A stretch of 9,896 bases of DNA. Origin: Bacillota bacterium (lineage in GTDB: Bacteria > Bacillota > UBA994). Shown here piece by piece: positions 1-6,468 of the stretch (position 1 is the first letter of the stretch; the number at the start of each line of letters is the position of its first letter). The notes beneath the pieces are model-generated. The model did not search any database. It saw only the letters and a list, made by a program, of their open reading frames with translations, and was not told the DNA's origin. A program made the position numbers and the translations under genes. Location of the stretch: contig QLUC01000063.1 of NCBI GenBank assembly GCA_018725275.1, positions 1 through 9,896 on the forward strand, given 5' to 3'.

Positions 1-129
1 GGCGTGCGGGCCGCGAGCTGTTCAATGGTCACCTTGATGATGGCGGCAAACGGCAAAGATTATGACCAAGGGGTGAAGATTGAGCGACTGCCCGATAATT
101 TGCCCCCTTATCCACCGACCAAGGGTCAT
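1..129 (-). pseudogene. Remnant of an AI-2E (PerM/YdbI) family transporter, frame-broken and cut by the window edge
   Basis: Read on the minus strand, an ATG at 129 opens the segment GQIIGQSLNLHPLVIIFAV. This matches the C-terminal signature of AI-2E family permeases (an (I/V)xGxxLxLHPLxV segment before the last membrane helices). The frame then stops within 36 codons. In the next frame the sequence resumes with PFAAIIKVTIEQLAARTP, which looks like the cytoplasmic end of the same family (AVPxxAxxKV). The glycine-rich helix expected between the two blocks is missing, and the join sits at a direct repeat TTTGCCGTTTGCCG. The N-terminal part of the gene (normally about 300 residues) is absent, because mnmA ends at 131. 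An AI-2E permease next to mnmA is a familiar clostridial gene order, so a decayed gene is plausible. Family recognition is from motif memory only. A sequencing or assembly error could explain the frameshift but not the missing N-terminus. Confidence 0.45.
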
Positions 130-130
130 G

Positions 131-1273
131 TCAATGCAGGTTAAGTAGCGTAAGACCCGTAAGCGATACTTGCTGGGAAGCATCTCTCGAAACCTCGGCG
201 ATTGTGCCCCCGCCCACTACCAGATCGCCGTCATAAAGCACCAGTGATTGACCGGGCGTTGGTGCTCTGACTGGGTCCTGAAAGGTGACAATAGCGCAAT
301 CTGCCCCAGAGAAATTCACGAAACAAAAAGAACCGTCCCCGGCGCTTCGCACTTTGGCGGTGAGCAGCTGTGACGGCGGGGGGTACAGAAGAAAATGCAA
401 ATCGGTAACTAGCACTTCCCGCTGCCAGAGGGCAGCATGGGGACCGACGACGATAAGATTGTTGGCAGGATCGATGCGGAGTACGTAGAGTGGGTCAATC
501 GAGGTCAGTCCCAGACCCTTGCGCTGTCCAACAGTATACCCGTGTATACCCTGGTGGGTGCCCAGCATGCGCCCTACCTCGTCGACTATCAACCCCGGGC
601 GGGCTGCTATGCCCTCGGCGTTGAGAAAGCGTTTGTAGTCATCGTCAGGAATAAAGCAAACTTCCTGGCTGTCCGGTTTATTAGCCACCAGAAGGCCGAT
701 TGCGGCGGCAATTTCTCTCACTTTGGACTTTTCTAAGTGGCCGAGGGGAAACAGGGTATGCCTCATCTGTTCCTCGGTCAGGCGAAAGAGCATGTAGCTT
801 TGGTCCTTGTGCTTATCGACACCGCGCCGTAGACGAAATGAACCAACGGAACCGTCCCCGTGGTCGGAACCGTCCCCGTGGTCGATCTGGGCGTAGTGCC
901 CGGTAGCAATAAACTGACACCCGAGGGACTTAGCCTGCTCAAGAAAAGAGGTGAAGCGTACGCGGCTGTTACAGGCGATACAGGGGTTAGGAGTCCGCCC
1001 CTGTCTATATTCGTCAATAAAATAGTCGACCACTTGCCGACGAAAAATATCTTTGTAGTTAAGAACATAATGAGGTATTCCGAGTTTGTGGGCGACAGAA
1101 CGGGCATCTTCGACCGCACTTAAGGAGCAACAACCGCCCACATCAAGGTCATCGCCATCCACCCACAGGCGCATGGTCGCGCCCACGACCGCATACCCTT
1201 GTTGTTTAAGCAGGTAGGCGGCCACAGCGCTATCCACTCCCCCACTCATGCCCACTAAGACCCGTGGCGGCAT
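131..1273 (-). CDS. mnmA: tRNA-specific 2-thiouridylase MnmA
   Basis: MnmA activates U34 of Lys, Glu and Gln tRNAs with ATP and inserts sulfur to give 2-thiouridine at the wobble base (cytosolic). At 380 residues it is near the usual family length. The PP-loop ATP site SGGVDS is at residues 10-15. The nucleophilic cysteine lies in NPCIAC (C98, C101) and the second catalytic cysteine in DSQEVCF (C206). ATGHYA (123-128), DQSYMLFRL (157-165) and VGQRKGLG (248-255) are also typical. The ATG overlaps the stop of the threonine aldolase gene by one base (TAATG), so it is the distal gene of that operon; GGGAG lies about 9 nt upstream. Odd points: residues 131-142 are the perfect repeat DHGDGSDHGDGS encoded by an 18-bp tandem duplication. 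In addition, AGDGSFCF (311-318) contains a third copy of the same GGGGACGGTTC DNA motif in the C-terminal beta domain. All catalytic residues remain, so the enzyme is probably active. Confidence 0.96.
   Translation of the reverse strand: MPPRVLVGMSGGVDSAVAAYLLKQQGYAVVGATMRLWVDGDDLDVGGCCSLSAVEDARSVAHKLGIPHYVLNYKDIFRRQVVDYFIDEYRQGRTPNPCIACNSRVRFTSFLEQAKSLGCQFIATGHYAQIDHGDGSDHGDGSVGSFRLRRGVDKHKDQSYMLFRLTEEQMRHTLFPLGHLEKSKVREIAAAIGLLVANKPDSQEVCFIPDDDYKRFLNAEGIAARPGLIVDEVGRMLGTHQGIHGYTVGQRKGLGLTSIDPLYVLRIDPANNLIVVGPHAALWQREVLVTDLHFLLYPPPSQLLTAKVRSAGDGSFCFVNFSGADCAIVTFQDPVRAPTPGQSLVLYDGDLVVGGGTIAEVSRDASQQVSLTGLTLLNLH
321..340. repeat. Third copy of the REP-like GGGGACGGTTC motif in mnmA
   Basis: The plus strand AAACAAAAAGAACCGTCCCC reads on the minus strand as GGGGACGGTTC followed by TTTTTGTTT. 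The T-rich flank is what I associate with the dispersed GGGGACGGTTCTTTTTGTTT-type repeat. Here it is read in frame as GDGSFCF (MnmA residues 312-318), in the C-terminal barrel where most homologues have different residues. Confidence 0.45.
848..883. repeat. Perfect 18-bp tandem duplication with REP-like GGGGACGGTTCC motif inside mnmA
   Basis: The plus strand shows GGAACCGTCCCCGTGGTC at 848-865, repeated without change at 866-883. On the coding (minus) strand this is GACCACGGGGACGGTTCC twice, encoding DHGDGS twice. It sits in a surface loop between ATGHYAQI and the LRRGVDKHKDQSY motif, where MnmA proteins vary in length. The core GGGGACGGTTC also occurs at 330-340. The core resembles a dispersed GGGGACGGTTCT-type element I recall from several Firmicutes and Deltaproteobacteria genomes. 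That family assignment is from memory. Confidence 0.7.
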
Positions 1274-2328
1274 TACTGACTGCTCCCTGTGGCTCGCCAG
1301 GACCTGCCCAGAGCGTGCAGCCGTGACAGAACCTCACTGATATCAGCGCGGTCCACATTCAAATGCGTAACAAAACGCACTCTATTGTTATCAAGCGCGT
1401 TTATGTTGACGCCAACGCCTGCCAGGCGCATAACAACCTCCGTAGCCGATAGCCCCAGTGGCGCTGTACTAGCGATGACAATATTGGTCTCTACCTGGGC
1501 AAGATCGAGGTGAAAGCCACAATCTAACAACCCTTCGGCCAAGTATCGGGCATGCCCGTGGTCAAAGCGCAGACGCTCTACCATGGTCTTTAAGGCGACC
1601 ACCCCAGCCGCAGCGATAATTCCCGCTTGGCGCATGCCGCCGCCAAGCATTTTACGCACCTTCCGCGCTTTCCCGATAAAATCGCGGCCACCCACAAGCA
1701 GTGAGCCCACCGGTGCGCCCAGCCCTTTAGAGAGGCAGAGGCTGACAGAATCACAGGAAGCGACAAGCTGTGCCGCCGGCAGCGAAAGCGCTACACTGGC
1801 GTTAAAAAGCCTGGCTCCATCAAGATGGATAGAAATTCCATGCGCTCTGGCAATTGCTCCGAGACCCTCCATTTGCTGTACATTCGCCACACTCCCTCCG
1901 GCACGATTGTGGGTGTTTTCTAGACAAAGCAGAGAGGTCTTTGGAAAATGTATATTGTCTGCGCGAATGCTGCCCGCTACATCTTCCGGCTGCATGATGC
2001 CCCGCTTACCGGGCACACATTTCGGGACAAGACCCGCGATTGCCGAAATACCGCCGACCTCATAGAGAAAGATGTGTGATTCGGTCTCCAGAATGACCTC
2101 ATCCCCGCGCTGGCAGTGCACCATCAAAGCTAAGAGATTGCCCTGGGTGCCACTGGTAACAAAGAGGGCTTTTTCTTTACCTAACAGTTCCGCGCCTAAT
2201 TCTTCCAGGCGGTTAACAGTGGGATCTTCACCATAGACATCGTCCCCCACTTCCGCGCTATACATGGCTTCGCGCATGGCAGGAGTGGGCAGGGTAACAG
2301 TATCACTGCGAAGATCAATGATTTTCAT
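1273..2328 (-). CDS. ltaE: GntG-family PLP-dependent aldolase (low-specificity threonine aldolase)
   Basis: This fold-type I PLP enzyme cleaves threonine (and usually allo-threonine) to glycine and acetaldehyde in the cytosol. The N-terminus IDLRSDTVTLPTPAMREAM is the family hallmark. VGDDVYGEDPTVNRLE, the cofactor-stacking histidine in ESHIF (H85), HLDGARLFNA (D170, R173) and the Schiff-base lysine in SLCLSKGLGAPVGS (K201) are all present. The 351 residues match the usual length. It lies third in the minus-strand operon, 19 nt after the thioredoxin stop, and overlaps mnmA by one base. AGGAG at 2335-2339 is 6 nt before the ATG. Exact beta-hydroxy-amino-acid specificity cannot be read from sequence. 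Nothing is missing or broken. Confidence 0.93.
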   Translation of the reverse strand: MKIIDLRSDTVTLPTPAMREAMYSAEVGDDVYGEDPTVNRLEELGAELLGKEKALFVTSGTQGNLLALMVHCQRGDEVILETESHIFLYEVGGISAIAGLVPKCVPGKRGIMQPEDVAGSIRADNIHFPKTSLLCLENTHNRAGGSVANVQQMEGLGAIARAHGISIHLDGARLFNASVALSLPAAQLVASCDSVSLCLSKGLGAPVGSLLVGGRDFIGKARKVRKMLGGGMRQAGIIAAAGVVALKTMVERLRFDHGHARYLAEGLLDCGFHLDLAQVETNIVIASTAPLGLSATEVVMRLAGVGVNINALDNNRVRFVTHLNVDRADISEVLSRLHALGRSWRATGSSQ

Positions 2329-2330
2329 AA

Positions 2331-2355
2331 GCTGCTCCTACTCCTCCTACTCCTA
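2331..2355 (-). promoter_or_regulatory. Tandem Shine-Dalgarno-like array between trxA and ltaE
   Basis: On the minus strand, the thioredoxin stop TAG (2355-2353) opens a run of TAGGAG/GAG units: TAGGAGTAGGAGGAGTAGGA, then GCAGC. Only the last AGGAG (2339-2335) has normal spacing (6 nt) to the ltaE ATG at 2328. The upstream GGAG copies would be too far for standard initiation. They could act as standby ribosome sites or simply be replication slippage. Confidence 0.55.
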
Positions 2356-2679
2356 TAGGTAGGGTTGAATCCGACTGAGAATCATGGGTTTGGACATCAG
2401 CCCGACCAGACGAGTGACCTCTTGGCCATTCTTGAATAATACTAAGGTAGGAAGGCTCATGATGCTTAGCTCCATGGCCAGCGCCATGTTTTCATCCGAG
2501 TTCATTTTCGCGACCTTTATTTTACCCGACTGTTCAGCGGCGAGCTGCTCCAGCACCGGGGCGATCATGCGGCAGGGACCACACCAGGCCGCCCACACAT
2601 CGAGAAGAACCGGCAATTTAGATTCTAAAACTTCCTTGGAATAGGTGGCGGCAGTTACGGTGACTACATTTGCGGACAT
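2353..2679 (-). CDS. trxA: Thioredoxin
   Basis: A 108-residue single-domain thioredoxin, a cytosolic dithiol-disulfide reductant. The active site is WCGPC with C33 and C36, preceded by LLDVWAA. The cis-proline is P77 in MSLPTLVLFKNG, and the C-terminal GLMSKPMI segment is usual. There is no signal peptide. It starts 2 nt after the stop of the RseC-family gene. Its AAGGAG overlaps the end of that gene, 8 nt before the ATG, so the two are probably translationally linked. Its company with an RseC-type membrane protein suggests redox housekeeping, but a specific partner is not shown. Confidence 0.95.
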   Translation of the reverse strand: MSANVVTVTAATYSKEVLESKLPVLLDVWAAWCGPCRMIAPVLEQLAAEQSGKIKVAKMNSDENMALAMELSIMSLPTLVLFKNGQEVTRLVGLMSKPMILSRIQPYL

Positions 2680-2681
2680 TT

Positions 2682-3113
2682 CTATCTCTCCTTACAATCT
2701 TCTTTATCCGAAAAACCTGTGATGGTGGGGGTATACTGATTTGACTGTCGTATCTTCGGCTCTAGAGACATCTTGATCACGCCATAGGAACAAGCCAACC
2801 CGAATAGGCCAAGAAATAGCGCGTAGATCTCGCTTTGCAGAAAGACCATGCCCAGAAACACGCCAAGAAAAAGGAAGAGCAACGGCCACAGATAGACCCA
2901 CAGCGCCGCCTTGAGCACCTGGTGGTCGGGCAAATCAAGCATCACCCGATCACCTACTTGGGCGGCAAGGGGGTTCAGCACCTCTAGGCGCAGCTCCTTA
3001 ATCTCATGGGCCAAGCCACACTTTTGCCGACAACTTCCACATGCCCCCCGCTGCAAAACCTTGACTGTGGCGCGCGAATCCTTTAGAGAGACTACAACAC
3101 CGCTCTGCCGCAC
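2682..3113 (-). CDS. RseC/MucC-family (SoxR-reducing system) membrane protein
   Basis: The protein starts MRQSGVVVSLKDSRATVKV, followed by the cysteine cluster ACGSCRQKCGL (C25, C28, C32). Two hydrophobic helices follow (about residues 70-92 and 96-115) and then a short polar tail. This is the standard RseC layout: cytoplasmic N-terminal domain, cysteine cluster, two membrane spans. In proteobacteria RseC belongs to the Rsx/Rnf-linked system that reduces SoxR; in Firmicutes its role is unclear. I chose GTG at 3113 because it gives the canonical N-terminus and follows a G-run (3120-3125) at 6 nt. An in-frame TTG at 3137 would add 8 residues. It is the first gene of the minus-strand operon, with a good promoter at 3161-3189. 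Confidence 0.85.
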   Translation of the reverse strand: MRQSGVVVSLKDSRATVKVLQRGACGSCRQKCGLAHEIKELRLEVLNPLAAQVGDRVMLDLPDHQVLKAALWVYLWPLLFLFLGVFLGMVFLQSEIYALFLGLFGLACSYGVIKMSLEPKIRQSNQYTPTITGFSDKEDCKER

Positions 3114-3160
3114 TAATATCCCCCCCACGACATACAATACATAAGTATGCGCTTTAGCCC

Positions 3161-3189
3161 ATTGTACCGCTGTAGACCAGCGTGGTCAA
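3161..3189 (-). promoter_or_regulatory. Sigma-A promoter of the rseC-trxA-ltaE-mnmA operon
   Basis: On the minus strand, TTGACC (3189-3184) and TACAAT (3166-3161) are separated by exactly 17 nt. Transcription should start near 3154, about 40 nt before the GTG at 3113. The match is 5 of 6 at each hexamer. Confidence 0.75.
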
Positions 3190-3279
3190 ACTTTCGCAAG
3201 CAAAAATGCGCCGCCAATAATCAATGGGAGACAGGCCTAAAACTAAATACACTTACTCTTGCGACGATGGCGGCGAGTA

Positions 3280-3308
3280 TTGACGCCCTATGTGAAAAAA
3301 TGTACAAT
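3280..3308 (+). promoter_or_regulatory. Sigma-A promoter of the HydS/hydrogenase operon
   Basis: TTGACG (3280-3285) and TACAAT (3303-3308) are separated by 17 nt, each 5 of 6 to consensus. The start point should be near 3315, giving a leader of about 40 nt that ends in GGAGGAG (3341-3347), 7 nt before the GTG at 3355. The promoter is divergent from the rseC promoter, with about 90 bases between the two -35 boxes (3190-3279) in which I see no gene. Confidence 0.75.
3290..3307. promoter_or_regulatory. Candidate Rex-like operator overlapping the hydrogenase operon promoter
   Basis: ATGTGAAAAAATGTACAA matches 13 of 18 positions of the Rex consensus TTGTGAAATATTTCACAA, as I remember it. The left half TGTGAAA is perfect, and the right half keeps only the ACAA end. 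It fills the spacer and part of the -10 box, where a repressor would block polymerase. Rex controls hydrogenase and fermentation genes in clostridia. The -10 box itself contributes ACAAT, so part of the match may be coincidence. Confidence 0.3.
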
Positions 3309-3354
3309 GAGTTTAAGGTATTGTTATATTATTCACATGAGGAGGAGTGGTCCC

Positions 3355-3594
3355 GTGGACATCCAAGTTTGCATCGGCAGCGGCTGCCACCTCAAGGGTG
3401 CTCATTTTGTGATAAATAGACTCAAACGGCTTATATCCGACCACCAATCTGGGGCGGGCATAACATTGCGAGCGTCTTTTTGTCAAGAACACTGCACTGA
3501 AGGAGTGGTGGTGCGTATCGATGGCACTATCATTAAAAGGGTCACTGTTGACAACATCGAAACTCACTTCCTTGAGGCGGTGAGCAGACGATGA
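3355..3594 (+). CDS. NuoE-like thioredoxin-fold [2Fe-2S] protein (first copy)
   Basis: A 79-residue small ferredoxin of the NuoE/HydC thioredoxin-like type. Cysteines C6 and C11 (VCIGSGCHLKG) and C43 and C47 (SFCQEHCTEG) keep the C-x4-C...C-x3-C pattern that binds one [2Fe-2S] cluster. The VVVRIDG and VTVDNIETHF segments complete the fold. The start is GTG at 3355, because GGAGGAG (3341-3347) lies 7 nt upstream and the product begins directly with the first cysteine strand. Longer starts would lie before the promoter. The stop overlaps the ATG of the HydS gene (ATGA), so the two are translationally coupled. It probably passes electrons to or from the HydS iron-sulfur clusters. It lacks the N-terminal helical domain of full NuoE. 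Confidence 0.85.
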   Translation: MDIQVCIGSGCHLKGAHFVINRLKRLISDHQSGAGITLRASFCQEHCTEGVVVRIDGTIIKRVTVDNIETHFLEAVSRR

Positions 3595-5306
3595 GCGTCA
3601 TATCCTCCCTACCAGCGAAGTGTAAGGACTGCCACCGTTGTATCCGCGCCTGCCCCGTAAAGGCCATCGATTTACGCAACGGCCAGGCACGGGTGGTACC
3701 CGAGAGATGCATTGTTTGCGGGTTATGCGTCACCTCCTGTCCTCAAGGTGCCAAAATGGTGCGAGACGACCTGCCTCTAGTTGCCCTGTGGCGCAAAAAC
3801 AGCATTCCGATGGTCGCTAGCCTCGCCCCTTCCTTCCCGGCGGCGTTCCCACACTTGGATCCCCACCAAGTGATTGCCGGCTTGAAGGCCCTCGGCTTTG
3901 TCCACGTAGAAGAAACCGCTCACGCCGCGACCGCCGTCGCCAAGCACTACCATGGTGCAGCGCAGTCTGCCAGCGATAGGGCGGTAATTTCCTCTTGCTG
4001 CCCAGTGATTGTCAACCTAGTGGAGATGTACTATCCTGAGCTCATCCCTAATCTGGCCCCGACCATCTCCCCCATGATTTTACATGGTCACAGGTTGAAG
4101 GAGAGATTCGCCGGTGCGAAAGTGGTCTTTGTAGGCCCCTGTGCAGGCAAGATTGATGAGACGAGGCGAGAATCATCCAACGGTGCGATTGACGCAGTTA
4201 TAACATTTAAGCAGCTACAACGCCACTGGGATGATGCTTGTATTGATCCCGCACTACTTGAACCCACACCCCCCGCTGAAATAAATCGAGCTCCGCGCCT
4301 CTACCCGCTTGGACGAGGCATTTTGGAATCTAGCGGCTTGCCCACAACTTCGGTGGCGACGATAGTAAGCATAACGGGCATAGAGCGCTGTATTGATGTG
4401 TTTAAGGACCTAGGCAAGGTCCTCCTCCAACCTGCCTTTGTCGAAGCCCTGGCCTGTCAGGAAGGTTGTGTGGGCGGCAGTGAAATGCCCTGTGCGCATA
4501 GTGCCATGACGCGCCGAGAAGCAGTGATGCGGTATCATGAGAAATGTAGCCACCAAACCAAGCCTTCCCTGCCAAGCCTGGGCTTGAAGTGGGAAGCCAC
4601 CCCCTGCACCTTCACCTCCCGTGTACCTCCATCGAGGGACATCAGCGAAGAAGAAATACGCCAAGTTCTGCTCCAAATTGGCCAGGCTGGCACCGAGGAC
4701 GCTCGCAACTGTGGAGGGTGCGGATACGACACCTGTCGTGAAAAGGCTATTGCCACTCTCCAGGGATATGCTGAACTAGAAATGTGCGTCCCCTTTATGA
4801 AGGCAAAGTTCGAATCTCTCTCCCATCTCGTTGTTGACTCTTCTCCCAATGGGGTCATTGTAACCAGCTATGACCTCACCATTCATCAGTTTAATGCCGA
4901 GGCGGAGCGCATTTTTAACCGAGACGGTTTGCCCTCAAAGGGAGCTCACCTCTCCGCGTTTCTTGACCCAGAGGACTTTATTGAAGTAGTTGCTACCGAA
5001 AAAGTTCGCCATAAACGTGTGGAGTATGAACAAATACGAACCGTTACCCGGCAGGTTATCTATGCCTTGCCCCAATACAAGCTTGTGGTCGGCATCATCA
5101 CCGACATCACCGACCAGGAAGTACGCAAGAGAGACCTTGATGCCAAGCACCAACAAACTATCCAGCGCGCCAGCGCGGTTATTCGCAACCAAATGAAATT
5201 AGCGCAAGAAATTGCCGGCTTACTCGGCGAAGCCACAGCGGAAACGAAGTCCACCCTCCTCGACCTCATCAACAGCTTGACAGATGAAAACGGTGGCACA
5301 AAATGA
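3591..5306 (+). CDS. hydS: HydS-type sensory [FeFe]-hydrogenase with PAS domain (group C-like)
   Basis: A 571-residue multi-domain protein, probably a cytosolic H2/redox sensor. Two [4Fe-4S] motifs come first (C11-x2-C14-x2-C17-x3-C21 and C40-x2-C43-x2-C46-x3-C50). The H-cluster domain follows (about 70-300): SSCCP with C136/C137, GPCAGK with C184 and K187, and ACQEGC with C289/C293. Then come a CGGCGYDTC iron-sulfur motif (C374, C377, C382 plus the later EMC cysteine), a PAS domain (about 410-510) and a helical, likely coiled-coil tail. The CpI-type proton-path glutamates (MEExxE) are absent: the aligned stretch is AATAVAKHY. However, the cysteine before the cluster ligand (C136) is kept. 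GPC replaces the MPC of catalytic enzymes. The architecture, with a SpoIIE phosphatase next door, fits the phosphatase-linked sensory class. No histidine kinase or DNA-binding domain is present, so output must go through a partner. ATGA overlaps couple it to both neighbours. Confidence 0.9.
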   Translation: MSVISSLPAKCKDCHRCIRACPVKAIDLRNGQARVVPERCIVCGLCVTSCPQGAKMVRDDLPLVALWRKNSIPMVASLAPSFPAAFPHLDPHQVIAGLKALGFVHVEETAHAATAVAKHYHGAAQSASDRAVISSCCPVIVNLVEMYYPELIPNLAPTISPMILHGHRLKERFAGAKVVFVGPCAGKIDETRRESSNGAIDAVITFKQLQRHWDDACIDPALLEPTPPAEINRAPRLYPLGRGILESSGLPTTSVATIVSITGIERCIDVFKDLGKVLLQPAFVEALACQEGCVGGSEMPCAHSAMTRREAVMRYHEKCSHQTKPSLPSLGLKWEATPCTFTSRVPPSRDISEEEIRQVLLQIGQAGTEDARNCGGCGYDTCREKAIATLQGYAELEMCVPFMKAKFESLSHLVVDSSPNGVIVTSYDLTIHQFNAEAERIFNRDGLPSKGAHLSAFLDPEDFIEVVATEKVRHKRVEYEQIRTVTRQVIYALPQYKLVVGIITDITDQEVRKRDLDAKHQQTIQRASAVIRNQMKLAQEIAGLLGEATAETKSTLLDLINSLTDENGGTK

Positions 5307-6457
5307 AACTCACGGCAGATATTGGCGTCGCCAAAGGCAACAAGTACCGCGAAGAACTCTGCGGTGACGCGGTAAAAATTATACGCACTGCGGGACAAAC
5401 AACCGTCATTTTGTCCGATGGTCTAGGGAGCGGGGTAAAAGCTAATATCGTGGCCACGCTCACGACCCAGATTGCGACGGGTTTATTGCAGCGGCAGGTC
5501 CCCATAGAACATGTCATCTCGACCATCGTTGATACTCTACCTACCTGCCGCGTGCGTGGGCTCGCTTATGCCACTTTCAGCATCTTGCAGATCCATGCTG
5601 ATGGCCGGGCTATGCTGTACGAGTACGATTCCCCCCCCGCATTCCTGTTCCGTAACGATCGTGTAGTTTTTCTTGAGCGGACGACCAGGACCATTTGCGG
5701 GCGAACTATTCACGAATCAAACTTTTATGTCGAAGAAGAAGATGTGTTGCTCATGGTTACCGATGGGATTATTAATGCCGGAGTGGGAGAGTCTTTTGAC
5801 CTCGGGTTGGGCGAAGATGGCCTCATGCACTTTCTCACCTCTCCTTGCACTAACTGGCACAGCGCCGAGCAACTTGCTGACTTTATCGTAAAATTGGCTC
5901 ATACATGTTATCGCAATCAGCTTGGCGATGACTGTACGGCAGTAGCGCTGCGTGTAAGAGCGCCCAAAATGGTAACCGTATTGTCCGGTCCTCCTTTGTC
6001 CCCAGAAAATGATGTCGCTATGGTCCAAGCCCTCATGGAAGGGAACTCGAGCAAGAAAATTGTTTGCGGAGGAACCAGTGCCAAGATCGTGGCACGAATC
6101 CTCAAGGCAGAAATTGAAACCACCCTCGATTACATTGATCCACGAGTGCCTCCCGTGGCCAAAATTAAGGGCATTGACTTAGTCACAGAAGGCGTTCTCA
6201 CGCTCAATCGCTGCTATGAGATATTGCGCGAAGTACAAAGTGTCTGCGAATTTCCCCGCACAGCTGACGGAGCCACCCTTTTGGCCAAGGAAATATGGAA
6301 TGCCGAAGAGGTGCGATTCCTCGTGGGTAAGAGCTTCAACCAAGCGCACGCAAACATTGAAGAACTGATGCAACTGGCCCCACGCCAGTACATTATCACT
6401 CGCCTGGTTAGCCTACTCAACAGTCGCGGTGTCCGCACCGAGATAATTTACTACTAG
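5303..6457 (+). CDS. SpoIIE-family (PP2C-like) serine/threonine phosphatase linked to HydS, with extra C-terminal domain
   Basis: A 384-residue cytosolic protein. The N-terminal 215 residues form a PPM/SpoIIE catalytic domain. Metal-binding acidic residues are visible at D22 (CGD), D39 in SDGLGSG, D154 in VTDGI, and D209/D210 in GDDCTAV. Residues from about 223 to 384 form a second, soluble domain that I cannot assign. It contains SGPP, CGGTSAKIVAR and IDLVTEGVLTLNRCYEIL. Its ATG overlaps the HydS stop (ATGA), the arrangement of a sensor and its effector. SpoIIE/RsbU-type phosphatases usually dephosphorylate a STAS anti-anti-sigma factor, but none is encoded nearby, so the substrate is unknown. 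The inference is that the HydS PAS/coiled-coil output controls this phosphatase. Confidence 0.88.
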   Translation: MKLTADIGVAKGNKYREELCGDAVKIIRTAGQTTVILSDGLGSGVKANIVATLTTQIATGLLQRQVPIEHVISTIVDTLPTCRVRGLAYATFSILQIHADGRAMLYEYDSPPAFLFRNDRVVFLERTTRTICGRTIHESNFYVEEEDVLLMVTDGIINAGVGESFDLGLGEDGLMHFLTSPCTNWHSAEQLADFIVKLAHTCYRNQLGDDCTAVALRVRAPKMVTVLSGPPLSPENDVAMVQALMEGNSSKKIVCGGTSAKIVARILKAEIETTLDYIDPRVPPVAKIKGIDLVTEGVLTLNRCYEILREVQSVCEFPRTADGATLLAKEIWNAEEVRFLVGKSFNQAHANIEELMQLAPRQYIITRLVSLLNSRGVRTEIIYY

Positions 6458-6468
6458 GAGGTTTGCTA

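Noticed and set aside
3147..3419. A 90-codon plus-strand open frame across the divergent promoter region
   Set aside because: It spans both promoters and overlaps the first NuoE-like gene in another frame; no ribosome site.
3591..5306. HydS as a histidine kinase or sigma-54 activator
   Set aside because: After the PAS domain only a short helical tail follows; there is no HisKA/HATPase, AAA+ or helix-turn-helix motif.
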